Below are positions 27,618 to 36,749 of a stretch of 48,424 nucleotides of DNA, in pieces. The first letter of the stretch is position 1; the number at the start of each line of letters is the position of its first letter. A program made the position numbers and the translations under genes. Under the pieces are notes generated by a model. That model worked only from the letters and a program-made list of their open reading frames with translations. It searched no databases and was not told the DNA's origin. The stretch lies in contig NZ_QBBX01000003.1 in NCBI RefSeq assembly GCF_003073175.1, forward strand, positions 229,919-278,342, read 5' to 3'. This DNA comes from Peribacillus acanthi (GTDB lineage: Bacteria; Bacillota; Bacilli; Bacillales; DSM-1321).

Positions 27618-28961
27618 ATGGCAACTGTTGCTTTCCATACATTAGGTTGTAAAGTAAACCATTATGAAACGGAAGCCATTTGGCAATTATTTAAAGCAGA
27701 TGGCTATGATCGTGTTGATTTTGAAGGTAGTTCGGATGTTTATGTCATCAACACGTGTACCGTAACAAATACAGGAGATAAAAAAAGTCGACAAGTAATT
27801 CGTCGTGCCATTCGTAAAAATCCTGATGCGGTAATCTGTGTTACTGGCTGTTATGCACAAACATCTCCAGCGGAAATCATGGCAATTCCAGGCGTGGATA
27901 TTGTTGTAGGTACACAGGACCGCAATAAGCTACTTGGATTTATCGAAGAGTTCCGAAAAGATCGCCAACCAATCAATGGTGTAGGAAACATTATGAAGAC
28001 TAGAGTTTATGAAGAACTGGATGTACCTGCGTTTACAGACAGAACTCGAGCTTCTTTGAAAATTCAAGAAGGCTGTAATAACTTCTGTACGTTCTGTATT
28101 ATTCCATGGGCTCGTGGTTTAATGAGATCACGTGATCCTAAAGAAGTAATCAGACAGGCACAGCAATTAGTTGAAGCAGGATATAAAGAAATTGTCCTAA
28201 CGGGAATCCATACAGGTGGATATGGTGAAGACATGAAGGATTATAATCTTGCTATGCTATTAAGAGATTTGGAAGAACAGGTAGATGGTTTAAAACGAAT
28301 CCGTATTTCTTCTATCGAGGCTAGTCAAATTACAGATGAAGTAATCGACGTTTTACGCAATTCTAAAAAGGTAGTTAGACATTTACACATTCCGTTACAG
28401 TCAGGGTCCAATACTGTCCTTAAAAGAATGAGACGTAAATACACGATGGAATTTTTCGGTGAAAGATTAAACCGTCTGAAAGAAGCACTCCCAGGACTTG
28501 CGGTTACTTCAGATGTTATTGTTGGTTTCCCTGGAGAAACTGAAGAAGAATTCATGGAAACATTTAATTTCATCCAGGAACACCAATTTTCTGAGCTGCA
28601 CGTATTCCCTTATTCAAAGCGTACGGGTACACCTGCTGCGCGTATGGAAGATCAAGTGGATGAAGAAATCAAAAATGAACGCGTTCATAGATTAATTGCA
28701 TTATCTGATCAACTTGCTAAAGAATATGCATCTAATTTCGAAGGTGAAGTGCTGGAGGTTATTCCAGAAGAACGCTTCAATGATGCTGAACAAAATGATC
28801 TTTATGTTGGATATACAGACAACTACTTAAAAGTAGTATTCCCTGCGACTGAAGAAATGGTCGGGGAAATCGTCAAGGTGAAAATTACGAAGGCTGGCTA
28901 CCCTTACAATGAAGGTCAGTTTGTTAAAGTAGTGTTAGATGAACCTGTAATCGCTGTTTAA
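27618..28961 (+). CDS. mtaB: tRNA (N6-threonylcarbamoyladenosine(37)-C2)-methylthiotransferase
   Basis: 447-residue radical SAM methylthiotransferase that converts t6A to ms2t6A at position 37 of ANN-decoding tRNAs. Three cysteines of the N-terminal auxiliary cluster lie in LGCKVN, NTCTV and TGCYAQ. The radical SAM cluster is C153-x3-C157-x2-C160 (CNNFCTFC), and a C-terminal TRAM domain (about 378-440) binds tRNA. The start is ATG 27618, 5 nt after GAGGTGA. B. subtilis name yqeV. Confidence 0.95.
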   Translation: MATVAFHTLGCKVNHYETEAIWQLFKADGYDRVDFEGSSDVYVINTCTVTNTGDKKSRQVIRRAIRKNPDAVICVTGCYAQTSPAEIMAIPGVDIVVGTQDRNKLLGFIEEFRKDRQPINGVGNIMKTRVYEELDVPAFTDRTRASLKIQEGCNNFCTFCIIPWARGLMRSRDPKEVIRQAQQLVEAGYKEIVLTGIHTGGYGEDMKDYNLAMLLRDLEEQVDGLKRIRISSIEASQITDEVIDVLRNSKKVVRHLHIPLQSGSNTVLKRMRRKYTMEFFGERLNRLKEALPGLAVTSDVIVGFPGETEEEFMETFNFIQEHQFSELHVFPYSKRTGTPAARMEDQVDEEIKNERVHRLIALSDQLAKEYASNFEGEVLEVIPEERFNDAEQNDLYVGYTDNYLKVVFPATEEMVGEIVKVKITKAGYPYNEGQFVKVVLDEPVIAV

Positions 28962-28964
28962 TAG

Positions 28965-29001
28965 AAAAAATGCCCAAACCATCAAGGTTTGGGCATTTTT
29001 T
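28965..29001. terminator. Terminator after mtaB
   Basis: Perfect stem AAAAAATGCCCAAACC (28965-28980) with GGTTTGGGCATTTTTT (28986-29001), bidirectional. The following 255 nt to 29256 are very AT-rich and show only a weak CTTGTA/TACAAG stem at 29157-29173. Confidence 0.95.
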
Positions 29002-29256
29002 AACTTTAATTAGCTCTTACATTCATTAGTCTAGGTGAAAATGAGTAGTTCAACTAGATTTGTGAGTTTTATATAGGATTTTCGCTTTTTAACTGAAATT
29101 TATCTTTTTTATATTTATATTGTGATTTTTAAGGAATAATTGTTTCTTATTTTGAACTTGTACTTTTTACAAGGAAATTGCGATTTTTTACAATCCTATT
29201 AGCACATTAAGATTAATACTGAATGTCTAAGTAGGGTCCTGTATCTAGATAGAGAT

Positions 29257-30189
29257 TTACTTTCGTCCATGAAGCCTCACTAAGAATCTGCTGAATAATC
29301 CTGTAAATGGCAACATGACTAAGGAGCAAGCCGCATTGTAAATGACGCTAGCATGGGCCAATTGAACCCCTTTCTCATGGGTTAAAAAGGCAGCCGCAGC
29401 CTCTAATTGTCCGATGAATGGGAAGAAGATTATTGCCCCAAGTAAATTCAACCATATATGTGCGTAAGAGGTAAGTTTAGCTTCTTTCCCTGCACCGATG
29501 CTTGCAAGATAAGCTGTTATACAAGTCCCGATATTTGCTCCTAACATAATACTGATGGAAGATTGAACAGAGAGATCTCCGCTAGCTAGGAAACCCATAC
29601 AAATCCCTATAGTTGCTGAACTAGAATGGATGATGGCCGTTATGATTGCACCGACTATTAATGCAATGATTAAATGTTGATCCATTTGCTCCATGATGGT
29701 TGAAAAGTATTTGTATGATGATAATGGAATAGCTAATGACTTAAAGCCTTCAATCGCAGTGAAAATGGCACTTAGACCAAAAATAATAAACCCAACACTA
29801 CGTAAATGGAAATGGGAAAATAGAATGAGAATTGCTCCAATGATAGCTCCAGGAACAATCCCTTTTTCTAAAGGGAAAGCCATAAATTCTGCAGTGACAG
29901 TAGTTCCAATATTTGAACCTAAAATAATGCCAATGCTTTGCTGAAATCCCATACTTCCGGCTGATACTAAACCAACCGTCATTACTGTAACTGCAGTACT
30001 GCTTTGTAGAATGCCCGTCATTACAGTCCCGGCTAAAAAACCTTTCCAAGGTTTATTGGTAACGGTCTTTAATGCATCATTCATTCGTTTGCCAGATAAA
30101 TTAAACAAGCCTGAACGTAATAAATACATCCCTAATAAAAAAATTGAAATAAACAAACAAAACAACAATAGCTCTTTCAAAATCATCAC
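29257..30189 (-). CDS. yqeW: YqeW, Na+/phosphate cotransporter II-like membrane protein
   Basis: 310-residue polytopic membrane protein with the two inverted NaPi-II repeats: LQSSTAVTVMTVG near residues 61-73 and HSSSATIGICM in the second half, each in a re-entrant QSS-type loop. It lacks the PhoU-like C-terminal domain of longer NptA/YjbB proteins. The substrate is assumed to be phosphate by family only. The start may be GTG (30187-30189) or the adjacent ATG (30184-30186); a GGGG-containing site overlaps both. Confidence 0.88.
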   Translation of the reverse strand: MMILKELLLFCLFISIFLLGMYLLRSGLFNLSGKRMNDALKTVTNKPWKGFLAGTVMTGILQSSTAVTVMTVGLVSAGSMGFQQSIGIILGSNIGTTVTAEFMAFPLEKGIVPGAIIGAILILFSHFHLRSVGFIIFGLSAIFTAIEGFKSLAIPLSSYKYFSTIMEQMDQHLIIALIVGAIITAIIHSSSATIGICMGFLASGDLSVQSSISIMLGANIGTCITAYLASIGAGKEAKLTSYAHIWLNLLGAIIFFPFIGQLEAAAAFLTHEKGVQLAHASVIYNAACSLVMLPFTGLFSRFLVRLHGRK

Positions 30190-30310
30190 CCCAGCGTGTC
30201 ACATACTTCATTCATATGGACGAGCTAAGAGGTTCATGAATATTTTTATAAAATATCTCCACCCTATACATAAATAATCGACTGGTTGTCTCATATTTTT
30301 GGAATAGTAG

Positions 30311-30339
30311 TTGACCTTGAAATATCAATATATTATAAT
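30311..30339 (+). promoter_or_regulatory. SigA promoter of rpsU-yqeY
   Basis: -35 TTGACC (30311-30316), a 17-nt spacer and perfect -10 TATAAT (30334-30339), 70 nt before rpsU. Confidence 0.85.
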
Positions 30340-30408
30340 CGATAGGTACATGATTTAATCATGATTCAACTATGAGTTAGTGTGTTGTGTTCGGAGGGAG
30401 GGAAAGAG

Positions 30409-30582
30409 ATGTCTAAAACCGTCGTTCGTAAAAACGAATCGCTTGAAGATGCTCTTCGTCGCTTCAAACGCTCTGTATCTAAAACGGGTACACTGCAAGA
30501 AGCTAGAAAGCGCGAATTTTATGAAAAACCAAGCATAAAACGTAAGAAAAAGTCAGAAGCAGCTAGAAAACGTAAATGGTAA
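30409..30582 (+). CDS. rpsU: 30S ribosomal protein bS21
   Basis: 57-residue basic protein starting [20 protein letters not shown] and ending ARKRKW, typical of S21, which binds near the 3' end of 16S rRNA. The start is ATG 30409 with a GGAGGG site upstream; the frame extending back to 30382 would run through that site. It is followed 14 nt later by yqeY, a conserved pair. Confidence 0.97.
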   Translation: MSKTVVRKNESLEDALRRFKRSVSKTGTLQEARKREFYEKPSIKRKKKSEAARKRKW

Positions 30583-30596
30583 GAGAGGGTGGAAAT

Positions 30597-31043
30597 ATGA
30601 GTCTTCTCGAGCGTTTAAATGATGATATGAAACAAGCGATGAAGAACAAGGAAAAAGACAAGTTATCTGTCATTAGAATGCTTAAGTCATCCCTTCAAAA
30701 TGAAGGAATTAAACTTCAAAAGCAAGAATTGACAGCTGACGAAGAGTTAACGGTCCTTTCTCGCGAATTAAAACAACGCAAAGACTCCCTCCAAGAGTTT
30801 CAAAATGCAGGTCGTGATGACCTCGTTGAAAAAACCCGTACCGAAATCAATTACGTTGAGGTATATATGCCACAGCAGCTATCAGAGGAAGAAGTTTCTG
30901 CGATTGTACAAGAGACAATTGCTGCAGTAGGAGCTACTTCTAAAGCTGACATGGGTAAAGTAATGGGAGCGCTTATGCCGAAAGTTAAAGGTAAAGCGGA
31001 TGGTTCTCTAGTTAACAAATTAGTACAACAACATCTTACTTAA
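30597..31043 (+). CDS. yqeY: YqeY/GatB-domain protein
   Basis: 148-residue all-helical protein. Its C-terminal part resembles the GatB tail domain that contacts tRNA ([20 protein letters not shown]). The function is not established; tRNA-related activity is suggested by the fold. The start is ATG 30597, preceded by GAGGGTGGA. The frame reaching back to 30576 overlaps the rpsU stop and the ribosome binding site. Confidence 0.92.
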   Translation: MSLLERLNDDMKQAMKNKEKDKLSVIRMLKSSLQNEGIKLQKQELTADEELTVLSRELKQRKDSLQEFQNAGRDDLVEKTRTEINYVEVYMPQQLSEEEVSAIVQETIAAVGATSKADMGKVMGALMPKVKGKADGSLVNKLVQQHLT

Positions 31044-31051
31044 ACTCGCTT

Positions 31052-31084
31052 TTAAAGCCGTAAGCATTATGCTTGCGGCTTTTT
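31052..31084 (+). terminator. Terminator after yqeY
   Basis: AAAGCCGTAAGCA (31054-31066) pairs with TGCTTGCGGCTTT (31070-31082), one G-U pair, ending in five T. Confidence 0.9.
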
Positions 31085-31112
31085 AGTATGCGAAAATAAT
31101 TCTTTTTGGAAT

Positions 31113-31138
31113 TGAAACTTCTTTCCTTTACATTCGTA
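31113..31138 (+). promoter_or_regulatory. Candidate SigW promoter of yqeZ-floA-yqfB
   Basis: TGAAAC (31113-31118), exactly 16 nt, then CGTA (31135-31138): the consensus of the extracytoplasmic sigma factor SigW. B. subtilis yqeZ-yqfA-yqfB is a known SigW operon induced by envelope stress, so position and sequence agree. The start should be near 31145. Confidence 0.85.
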
Positions 31139-31195
31139 TATACAAGTATTAGATATTAATTAGTTATCAAGTGAATATAGAGAGGGGGTATTATT

Positions 31196-32506
31196 ATGGT
31201 ACGTAAAATCTTTTCCATAGTGGCTTTATTAGTTGGGATAGTTCTTTGTTTTCTACCACAAACATCTAATAGTTCTAATGATCTTGTATATATCGTTCCA
31301 GTGGAAGATACAGTTGAAAAAGGTCTATATGCATTTTTAGAGAGAGCAATTGAAACAGCCCAAGAAAATGGAGCAGATGCTGTGATACTAGAAGTCAACA
31401 CTCCTGGTGGAGCAGTAGATGCAGCTGCCAAAATTGGTAAGTTACTTTCAGATTCACCTATCAAAACGGTGGCATGGGTTAATAACCAAGCGCTTTCAGC
31501 TGGAGCATTCATTTCATTGAACGCTGACGAAATTTATATGGTACCTGGTTCCACAATGGGTTCAGCCGCAATCATTGATTCAGAAGGAAACACTGCTGAT
31601 AAAAAAGCACAATCCTATTGGTTGGCTGCAATGAAAACGGCAGCAGAACAGCATGGGAGAGATCCTAAGTATGCACTTGCAATGGCAGATGAAAGTATTG
31701 ATTTACCTGATCTAGGAGCAGCGAAGGGGAAATTATTAACGGTAACAGCAGAGCAAGCAGAGGAAATTGGATACAGCGAAGGTACTGTAACAACACAAAA
31801 AGAACTATTGAAAAAAATAGGTTTGGAAAATGCAGAAGTTCGTAGTGTTGAAGAAAGTTTTGCAGAAAAGATAGCTCGCTTTATAACACATCCAGTGGTT
31901 GTTCCGATTTTATTAACAATTGGCAGCTTAGGATTAGTAGTTGAATTATATTCCCCTGGTTTTGGTTTGCCAGGCTTTATGGGACTATCTTCATTATTGC
32001 TATTCTTTTATGGCCATATGGTTGCAGGATTAGCTGGTTATGAAGCCTTGCTCCTGTTTGCGATAGGTATTGTGTTGATTGTATTAGAATTATTTCTTCC
32101 CGGGGCGATATGGGGAGTACTTGGGGTAACTGCCGTTTTAGGTAGTTTATTCCTCGCTAGTGGAAATATTGTCCATATGGCGATATCCATCTTGATTGCT
32201 ATTGTGGTATCCTTAATGGTATCAATCATAATGGTAAAGGTGTTTGGTAAAAAAATGAAATTTCTCAGACGCATTATTTTAACCGATGCTACAAAAACAG
32301 AACAAGGCTATGTATCGAATCAAAATCGTCTAGATTTAATTGGCAGAGAAGGCTTAGCATTGACAGACTTAAGACCTTCAGGGACGGTCCTTTTTGATGA
32401 GGAGAGGGTAGATGTTGTGACAGAAGGCTCCTTTATTAAAAAAGGAAGTAAGGTTAAAGTGCTCAAAACTGAAGGAGCAAGAGTAGTAGTAAGGATATTA
32501 GAATAG
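31196..32506 (+). CDS. yqeZ: NfeD-family membrane-bound serine protease YqeZ
   Basis: 436-residue long-form NfeD protein: an N-terminal signal/anchor helix, a ClpP-like protease domain with [15 protein letters not shown] and [13 protein letters not shown] (the serine is probably S in ALSAGA and the lysine in KAQSYW), several transmembrane helices (about 235-345), and a soluble OB-fold C-terminus. NfeD proteins partner with SPFH flotillins, encoded next door. The start is ATG 31196 after AGAGGGGG. The first gene behind the SigW-type promoter. Confidence 0.93.
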   Translation: MVRKIFSIVALLVGIVLCFLPQTSNSSNDLVYIVPVEDTVEKGLYAFLERAIETAQENGADAVILEVNTPGGAVDAAAKIGKLLSDSPIKTVAWVNNQALSAGAFISLNADEIYMVPGSTMGSAAIIDSEGNTADKKAQSYWLAAMKTAAEQHGRDPKYALAMADESIDLPDLGAAKGKLLTVTAEQAEEIGYSEGTVTTQKELLKKIGLENAEVRSVEESFAEKIARFITHPVVVPILLTIGSLGLVVELYSPGFGLPGFMGLSSLLLFFYGHMVAGLAGYEALLLFAIGIVLIVLELFLPGAIWGVLGVTAVLGSLFLASGNIVHMAISILIAIVVSLMVSIIMVKVFGKKMKFLRRIILTDATKTEQGYVSNQNRLDLIGREGLALTDLRPSGTVLFDEERVDVVTEGSFIKKGSKVKVLKTEGARVVVRILE

Positions 32507-32520
32507 GAAGGATGATAGAA

Positions 32521-33513
32521 ATGGTCTTAGCACCAGGAACGGTATTTTTATTAGTGGCTGTTTTTTTAGGAATCATTTTGCTAGCGGTGTTATTTACATT
32601 TGTTCCAGTAGCACTTTGGATTTCTGCTATGGCAGCTGGAGTTCGCGTAAGCATTTTTACTTTGATTGGAATGAGGCTACGTCGCGTTATTCCTAGCCGT
32701 GTTATTAACCCTTTGATAAAAGCACATAAAGCAGGACTATCACTGACAACAAACCAATTGGAAAGTCATTATCTAGCTGGTGGGAATGTCGATCGAGTAG
32801 TAAATGCATTAATTGCAGCACAACGAGCAAATATTGAATTGAGCTTTGAACGTACAGCAGCAATTGATCTAGCAGGTAGGGATGTTCTTGAAGCTGTTCA
32901 AATGAGTGTAAATCCTAAAGTCATTGAGACGCCTTTTATTGCTGGTGTTGCAATGGATGGTATTGAAGTAAAAGCGAAGGCAAGAATCACGGTTCGTGCT
33001 AATATTGAGCGCCTAGTTGGGGGTGCTGGTGAGGAAACAGTTGTTGCCCGTGTAGGTGAGGGGATTGTATCGACAATTGGTTCGTCATCTAACCACAAAA
33101 AGGTATTAGAAAATCCAGATATGATTTCTCAAACTGTTTTAAATAAAGGATTAGATGCAGGAACAGCGTTTGAAATTCTGTCGATTGATATTGCAGATGT
33201 TGATATCGGAAAAAATATTGGAGCGATTCTTCAGACCGACCAAGCAGAGGCAGATAAAAAAATTGCGCAAGCAAAAGCTGAGGAAAGACGTGCAATGGCT
33301 GTTGCTCAAGAACAAGAAATGCGTGCCCGTGTAGAAGAAATGAGAGCAAAAGTAGTAGAAGCCGAGGCTGAAGTACCTCTAGCCATGGCTGAAGCATTGA
33401 AATCTGGAAATATTGGTGTAATGGACTATATGAATATCCAGAACATCTCAGCTGATACAGAAATGAGAGGTTCTATAGGAAACATTTCTAAAGACGATAA
33501 TGATAAGAAATAG
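32521..33513 (+). CDS. floA: Flotillin-like protein FloA
   Basis: 330-residue SPFH-family scaffold of functional membrane microdomains. It has an N-terminal hydrophobic hairpin (about 5-30), the SPFH domain (about 45-220) and an Ala/Glu-rich coiled coil with repeated EA motifs ([20 protein letters not shown]). It is very similar in sequence to B. subtilis YqfA/FloA. I use ATG 32521, because AGGAAGG abuts the earlier ATG at 32512 but stands about 8 nt from this one. Cotranscribed with yqeZ, 14 nt away. Confidence 0.96.
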   Translation: MVLAPGTVFLLVAVFLGIILLAVLFTFVPVALWISAMAAGVRVSIFTLIGMRLRRVIPSRVINPLIKAHKAGLSLTTNQLESHYLAGGNVDRVVNALIAAQRANIELSFERTAAIDLAGRDVLEAVQMSVNPKVIETPFIAGVAMDGIEVKAKARITVRANIERLVGGAGEETVVARVGEGIVSTIGSSSNHKKVLENPDMISQTVLNKGLDAGTAFEILSIDIADVDIGKNIGAILQTDQAEADKKIAQAKAEERRAMAVAQEQEMRARVEEMRAKVVEAEAEVPLAMAEALKSGNIGVMDYMNIQNISADTEMRGSIGNISKDDNDKK

Positions 33514-33556
33514 ATGATTGGAAAGAAACATTTGTAAGGAAGGAGGTTTCTTTCAA

Positions 33557-34018
33557 ATGGGAGATTTGATAGAGGTATTAACGAGTAATCCATTTATTAT
33601 CATTATTCTGATAGGGTTTATTAGCTCATTGTTTAAAAGGTTTAAAGCAACTCCTGAATCACCAGATAAAAATCCAAGACCGACAAAAATACCAGAGATA
33701 TCAATCGAAGACTATTTTCCTGCCCAACCAAAACCGGCTGAATCAAAAAAGGAATTGTCTTCCTATCATCAAGATGTGCTAAAGAAATTAAAAGAAAAAA
33801 CACAAGCAGAAATCGAAAAAAAGGAAGATCTCTCTTTAGATGTGGAACCTACTATGATTAAGAATGAACATACGACTAAGCAGCTTCTAAAGACACCATT
33901 AATGAATGAAGTCCAACCTCAACTACATTTCTCTAGAAAAAAATTAGTCGAGGGTATCATTCTTTCGGAAGTTTTAGGTCCTCCAAGATCAAAGAAACCA
34001 TTTTTCCGTAATCGGTAA
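33557..34018 (+). CDS. yqfB: YqfB family protein of unknown function
   Basis: 153 residues. An N-terminal hydrophobic stretch (about 12-25) is a likely membrane anchor, followed by a charged, proline- and lysine-rich, probably disordered cytoplasmic part, ending in a conserved-looking VEGIILSEVLGPPRSKKP motif. It is in the place of B. subtilis yqfB, third gene of the SigW operon. The start is ATG 33557, with AGGAGG 10 nt upstream. The function is unknown; a role with FloA/YqeZ is inference from context. Confidence 0.8.
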   Translation: MGDLIEVLTSNPFIIIILIGFISSLFKRFKATPESPDKNPRPTKIPEISIEDYFPAQPKPAESKKELSSYHQDVLKKLKEKTQAEIEKKEDLSLDVEPTMIKNEHTTKQLLKTPLMNEVQPQLHFSRKKLVEGIILSEVLGPPRSKKPFFRNR

Positions 34019-34049
34019 TTTTTCTTGCTAATACGTAAAAATATGTGCT

Positions 34050-34098
34050 AGAACCCCTTTTCATTTCATACATTTGAGATGAAAGGGGGTTCTTTTTT
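34050..34098 (+). terminator. Terminator-like hairpin overlapping the yqfC ribosome binding site
   Basis: 15-bp stem from 34050-34064 (AGAACCCC...) with 34079-34093 (ATGAAAGGGGGTTCT), a 14-nt loop and six T right up to the yqfC ATG at 34099. The GGGGG at 34085-34089 in the right arm is the only ribosome binding site for yqfC. The loop holds CATACATT (34067-34074), a perfect match to the SigE -10 consensus. Confidence 0.8.
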
Positions 34099-34383
34099 AT
34101 GACACGAAAATGGGGGCAAACATTTAAACAACTCGTAGAAAAAACGGTAGACCTTCCTAAGGATGTCATGATGGACCTTCCAAGGATAACGATGATTGGA
34201 CAGATTCATATTTACATAGAAAACCATAGGGGTTTGTTGGCTTTTTCGGACAAGGAAATTCGACTGCTGTTAAAACAAGGACAACTGCTAGTGAAGGGAA
34301 ATGGATTTGTCATCAAGACGATTCTTCCGGAAGAGATTTTATTGGAAGGGAAAATTGATACAGTTTTATTTATTAATGAGTAG
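34099..34383 (+). CDS. yqfC: Sporulation protein YqfC
   Basis: 94-residue YabP/YqfC-family protein with the domain core LPRITMIGQIHIYIENHRGL and the end VLFINE. The relative YabP acts in spore coat and cortex formation, and yqfC is in the mother-cell SigE regulon of B. subtilis. The start is ATG 34099. It is separated from yqfB by a terminator-like hairpin, so it should be expressed separately from the SigW operon. 14 nt separate it from yqfD. Confidence 0.9.
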   Translation: MTRKWGQTFKQLVEKTVDLPKDVMMDLPRITMIGQIHIYIENHRGLLAFSDKEIRLLLKQGQLLVKGNGFVIKTILPEEILLEGKIDTVLFINE

Positions 34384-34397
34384 TTCAGGAGGGGCCC

Positions 34398-35585
34398 ATG
34401 AAGAACCATTGGATAAACTTTTTTTCAGGATATGTACAAGTGAAAGCACTAGGGATTGGGATAGAGCGGTTTATCAATGAAATGGTCAGACAAAGCATAC
34501 CGATTTGGAATGTGAAAAGGGTGGGAACGGAAACGGTCATTTTCTACATTTCACTTAAGCATATCCATAAACTACGAGCCATTGTAAGAAAAAGCGATTG
34601 TAAAGTAACATTTAAGCTACGAAGGGGAGCGCCTTTTTTGACAAAAAGGCTCTTTAAAAATAGCGGTTTTCTCCTTGGTTTTTTTGCATTCCTTATTAGT
34701 CTATTTATATTGTCTAACATGGTTTGGGGGATAGAAATCAAGGGAGCCAAACCTGAAACTGAATATCAAATTAAGCAAGAATTGGACAAGATGGGAGTCC
34801 AAATCGGGAAAATTCAATTTTTTCTAGATGATGTTGAAACGATTCAAAGGAAATTATCTGACCGTATTGGCGCTATTACTTGGATTGGTGTGGAGTTAAA
34901 AGGGACAACTTATCATTTCGAAGTTGTGGAGAAAAAACAGCCGAAAGAAGAAGCGAAAATATCGAGGCAACATCTGGTAGCATCTAAAAAAGCAATTATT
35001 CGCAAATTATTTGTGGAAAAGGGTCAAGCTGTCGTTTCAATCAATGATTATGTGCAAAAAGGGCAATTGTTGGTTTCTGGTATATACGGAAATGAGAAAA
35101 GTCCTGAAATTGTACCGGCAAAAGGTGAGGTTTTGGGAGAAACATGGTATAAGACAAGTATTGAGGTTCCGCTGAAAAGCAAATTCTCCGTCTTTTCAGG
35201 AAAAGAAAACACGAAACATTACATTACGATATTTGGATTTGAATTACCAGTATGGGGCTTTAAAAAAGTAGACTATCCAGATTTTGAAACAGATGTTACG
35301 ATCAAACCCTTTTCATTTCTTAAATGGAAGCTTCCTATTTCCTATTCTAAGAAAGTGATTCGAGATAAAGAGGAAGTATGGAGGGAATATAAGAAGGATG
35401 AAGCGATTAAGCAAGGAATCCGTATGGCAAAGCAAGATCTAGCAAAAGTCATTCCATCAGATGCTAAAATCATTGGAGAAAAAATTTTGCACGAAAGCAT
35501 TGATAATGGTAAAGTAAATTTATTAATCCATTATCAGGTAATCGAAAATATAGCGATTGGGCAACCCATCATCCAAGGAGACTGA
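34398..35585 (+). CDS. yqfD: Sporulation protein YqfD
   Basis: 395-residue protein of the YqfD/stage IV sporulation family. A cytoplasmic N-terminus (about 1-90) precedes one strong transmembrane helix (about 92-110), then a long extracytoplasmic domain with the repeated beta segments VQKGQLLVSGIYG. The biochemical function is unknown; it is SigE-dependent in B. subtilis. AGGAGGGG precedes ATG 34398. It ends 3 nt before phoH. Confidence 0.92.
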   Translation: MKNHWINFFSGYVQVKALGIGIERFINEMVRQSIPIWNVKRVGTETVIFYISLKHIHKLRAIVRKSDCKVTFKLRRGAPFLTKRLFKNSGFLLGFFAFLISLFILSNMVWGIEIKGAKPETEYQIKQELDKMGVQIGKIQFFLDDVETIQRKLSDRIGAITWIGVELKGTTYHFEVVEKKQPKEEAKISRQHLVASKKAIIRKLFVEKGQAVVSINDYVQKGQLLVSGIYGNEKSPEIVPAKGEVLGETWYKTSIEVPLKSKFSVFSGKENTKHYITIFGFELPVWGFKKVDYPDFETDVTIKPFSFLKWKLPISYSKKVIRDKEEVWREYKKDEAIKQGIRMAKQDLAKVIPSDAKIIGEKILHESIDNGKVNLLIHYQVIENIAIGQPIIQGD

Positions 35586-35588
35586 GTA

Positions 35589-36551
35589 ATGACAGAAGAT
35601 CAGAAGATGTTAAATTTACAGCTTGAATCCCCAAATGAAGCACTATCATTATTGGGTATCTCAGACTCAAATTTAAAGGTCCTTGAAGAAGAATTGGACG
35701 TATCCATCATTACAAGGGGAGAATCTATTTCTATTGGAGGGGAATTGTCTTCAGCTGAGCAAGCATACAATATTATTGCTGCTTTGCTACAAGTCATAAG
35801 AAAGGGAATTGCCATTAGTTCCCGAGATGTCACATATGCGATTCAATTATCCAAAAAGGGTACGTTAGAGTACTTTCATGAAATATATGAAGAAGAAATT
35901 GCCAAGAATGCGAAAGGTAAAAGCATACGCATTAAAACTCTTGGACAAAAGCAATATATCCAGGCCATTAAGAAAAAGGATTTAGTATTTGGAATTGGCC
36001 CAGCGGGTACAGGTAAAACATATTTGGCTGTTGTCATGGCAGTGAATGCATTGAAAAATGGTTCAGTCAAAAAAATCATTCTTACAAGACCGGCTGTTGA
36101 GGCTGGAGAAAGTCTAGGCTTTTTACCAGGTGATTTAAAAGAAAAAGTTGATCCATATTTACGTCCTTTATATGATGCGTTACATGATATCTTAGGTTTG
36201 GACCAAACGGCAAGATTACTTGAAAGAGGTATCATCGAAATTGCACCACTCGCCTATATGAGGGGGAGAACATTGGATGACGCATTTGTCATATTGGACG
36301 AGGCACAAAATACGACACAGGCACAAATGAAAATGTTTTTAACAAGGCTTGGTTTTGGTTCGAAAATGGTCATTACAGGTGATAAATCACAAATTGACCT
36401 CCCGCGAGGAGTGAAATCTGGTTTAGTCGCAGTCGAGGAAATCCTCAAAGAAGTAGATGGTCTTCGCTTTATTTATATGGAACACAGCGATGTAGTAAGA
36501 CATCCATTAGTAGGTCGCATCATTCAAGCATATGATAAAATAGACAATTAA
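35589..36551 (+). CDS. phoH: PhoH-like ATPase
   Basis: 320-residue P-loop protein: an N-terminal KH-like region, Walker A GPAGTGKT at 137-144, Walker B VILDEAQN and sensor-like VITGDKSQIDLPRG. PhoH proteins are RNA-linked ATPases often encoded next to ybeY, as here with pgpH between them, and are suggested to act in rRNA or RNA processing. B. subtilis name yqfE or phoH. AAGGAGA stands before ATG 35589. Confidence 0.95.
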   Translation: MTEDQKMLNLQLESPNEALSLLGISDSNLKVLEEELDVSIITRGESISIGGELSSAEQAYNIIAALLQVIRKGIAISSRDVTYAIQLSKKGTLEYFHEIYEEEIAKNAKGKSIRIKTLGQKQYIQAIKKKDLVFGIGPAGTGKTYLAVVMAVNALKNGSVKKIILTRPAVEAGESLGFLPGDLKEKVDPYLRPLYDALHDILGLDQTARLLERGIIEIAPLAYMRGRTLDDAFVILDEAQNTTQAQMKMFLTRLGFGSKMVITGDKSQIDLPRGVKSGLVAVEEILKEVDGLRFIYMEHSDVVRHPLVGRIIQAYDKIDN

Positions 36552-36605
36552 AGAGGCTGACTCAAAAGGTCGTGGAAGGACGATCATTTGAGTCGGCTTT
36601 TTGTG
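36552..36605 (+). terminator. Terminator after phoH
   Basis: AGGCTGACTCAAA pairs with TTTGAGTCGGCTT with G-U pairs and an inner extension (GGTCGT/ACGATC), then five T. Confidence 0.85.
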
Positions 36606-36749
36606 TTTCTTAAATTGTAAAGACCGCTTAATTTGAGACTTTTCTGTAAAAGGATGAAACTTGGCCTAAAAACTGTTATCATTTTACATAATACATAAAG
36701 CATACTACCTATAGAATAAAGCAATGGTTTGTAAGTATGGGAGGTCCAA

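Noticed and set aside
29002-29256. Small RNA or gene in the mtaB-yqeW gap
   Set aside because: The sequence is AT-rich with only a weak 6-bp stem and no promoter or coding frame that stands out.
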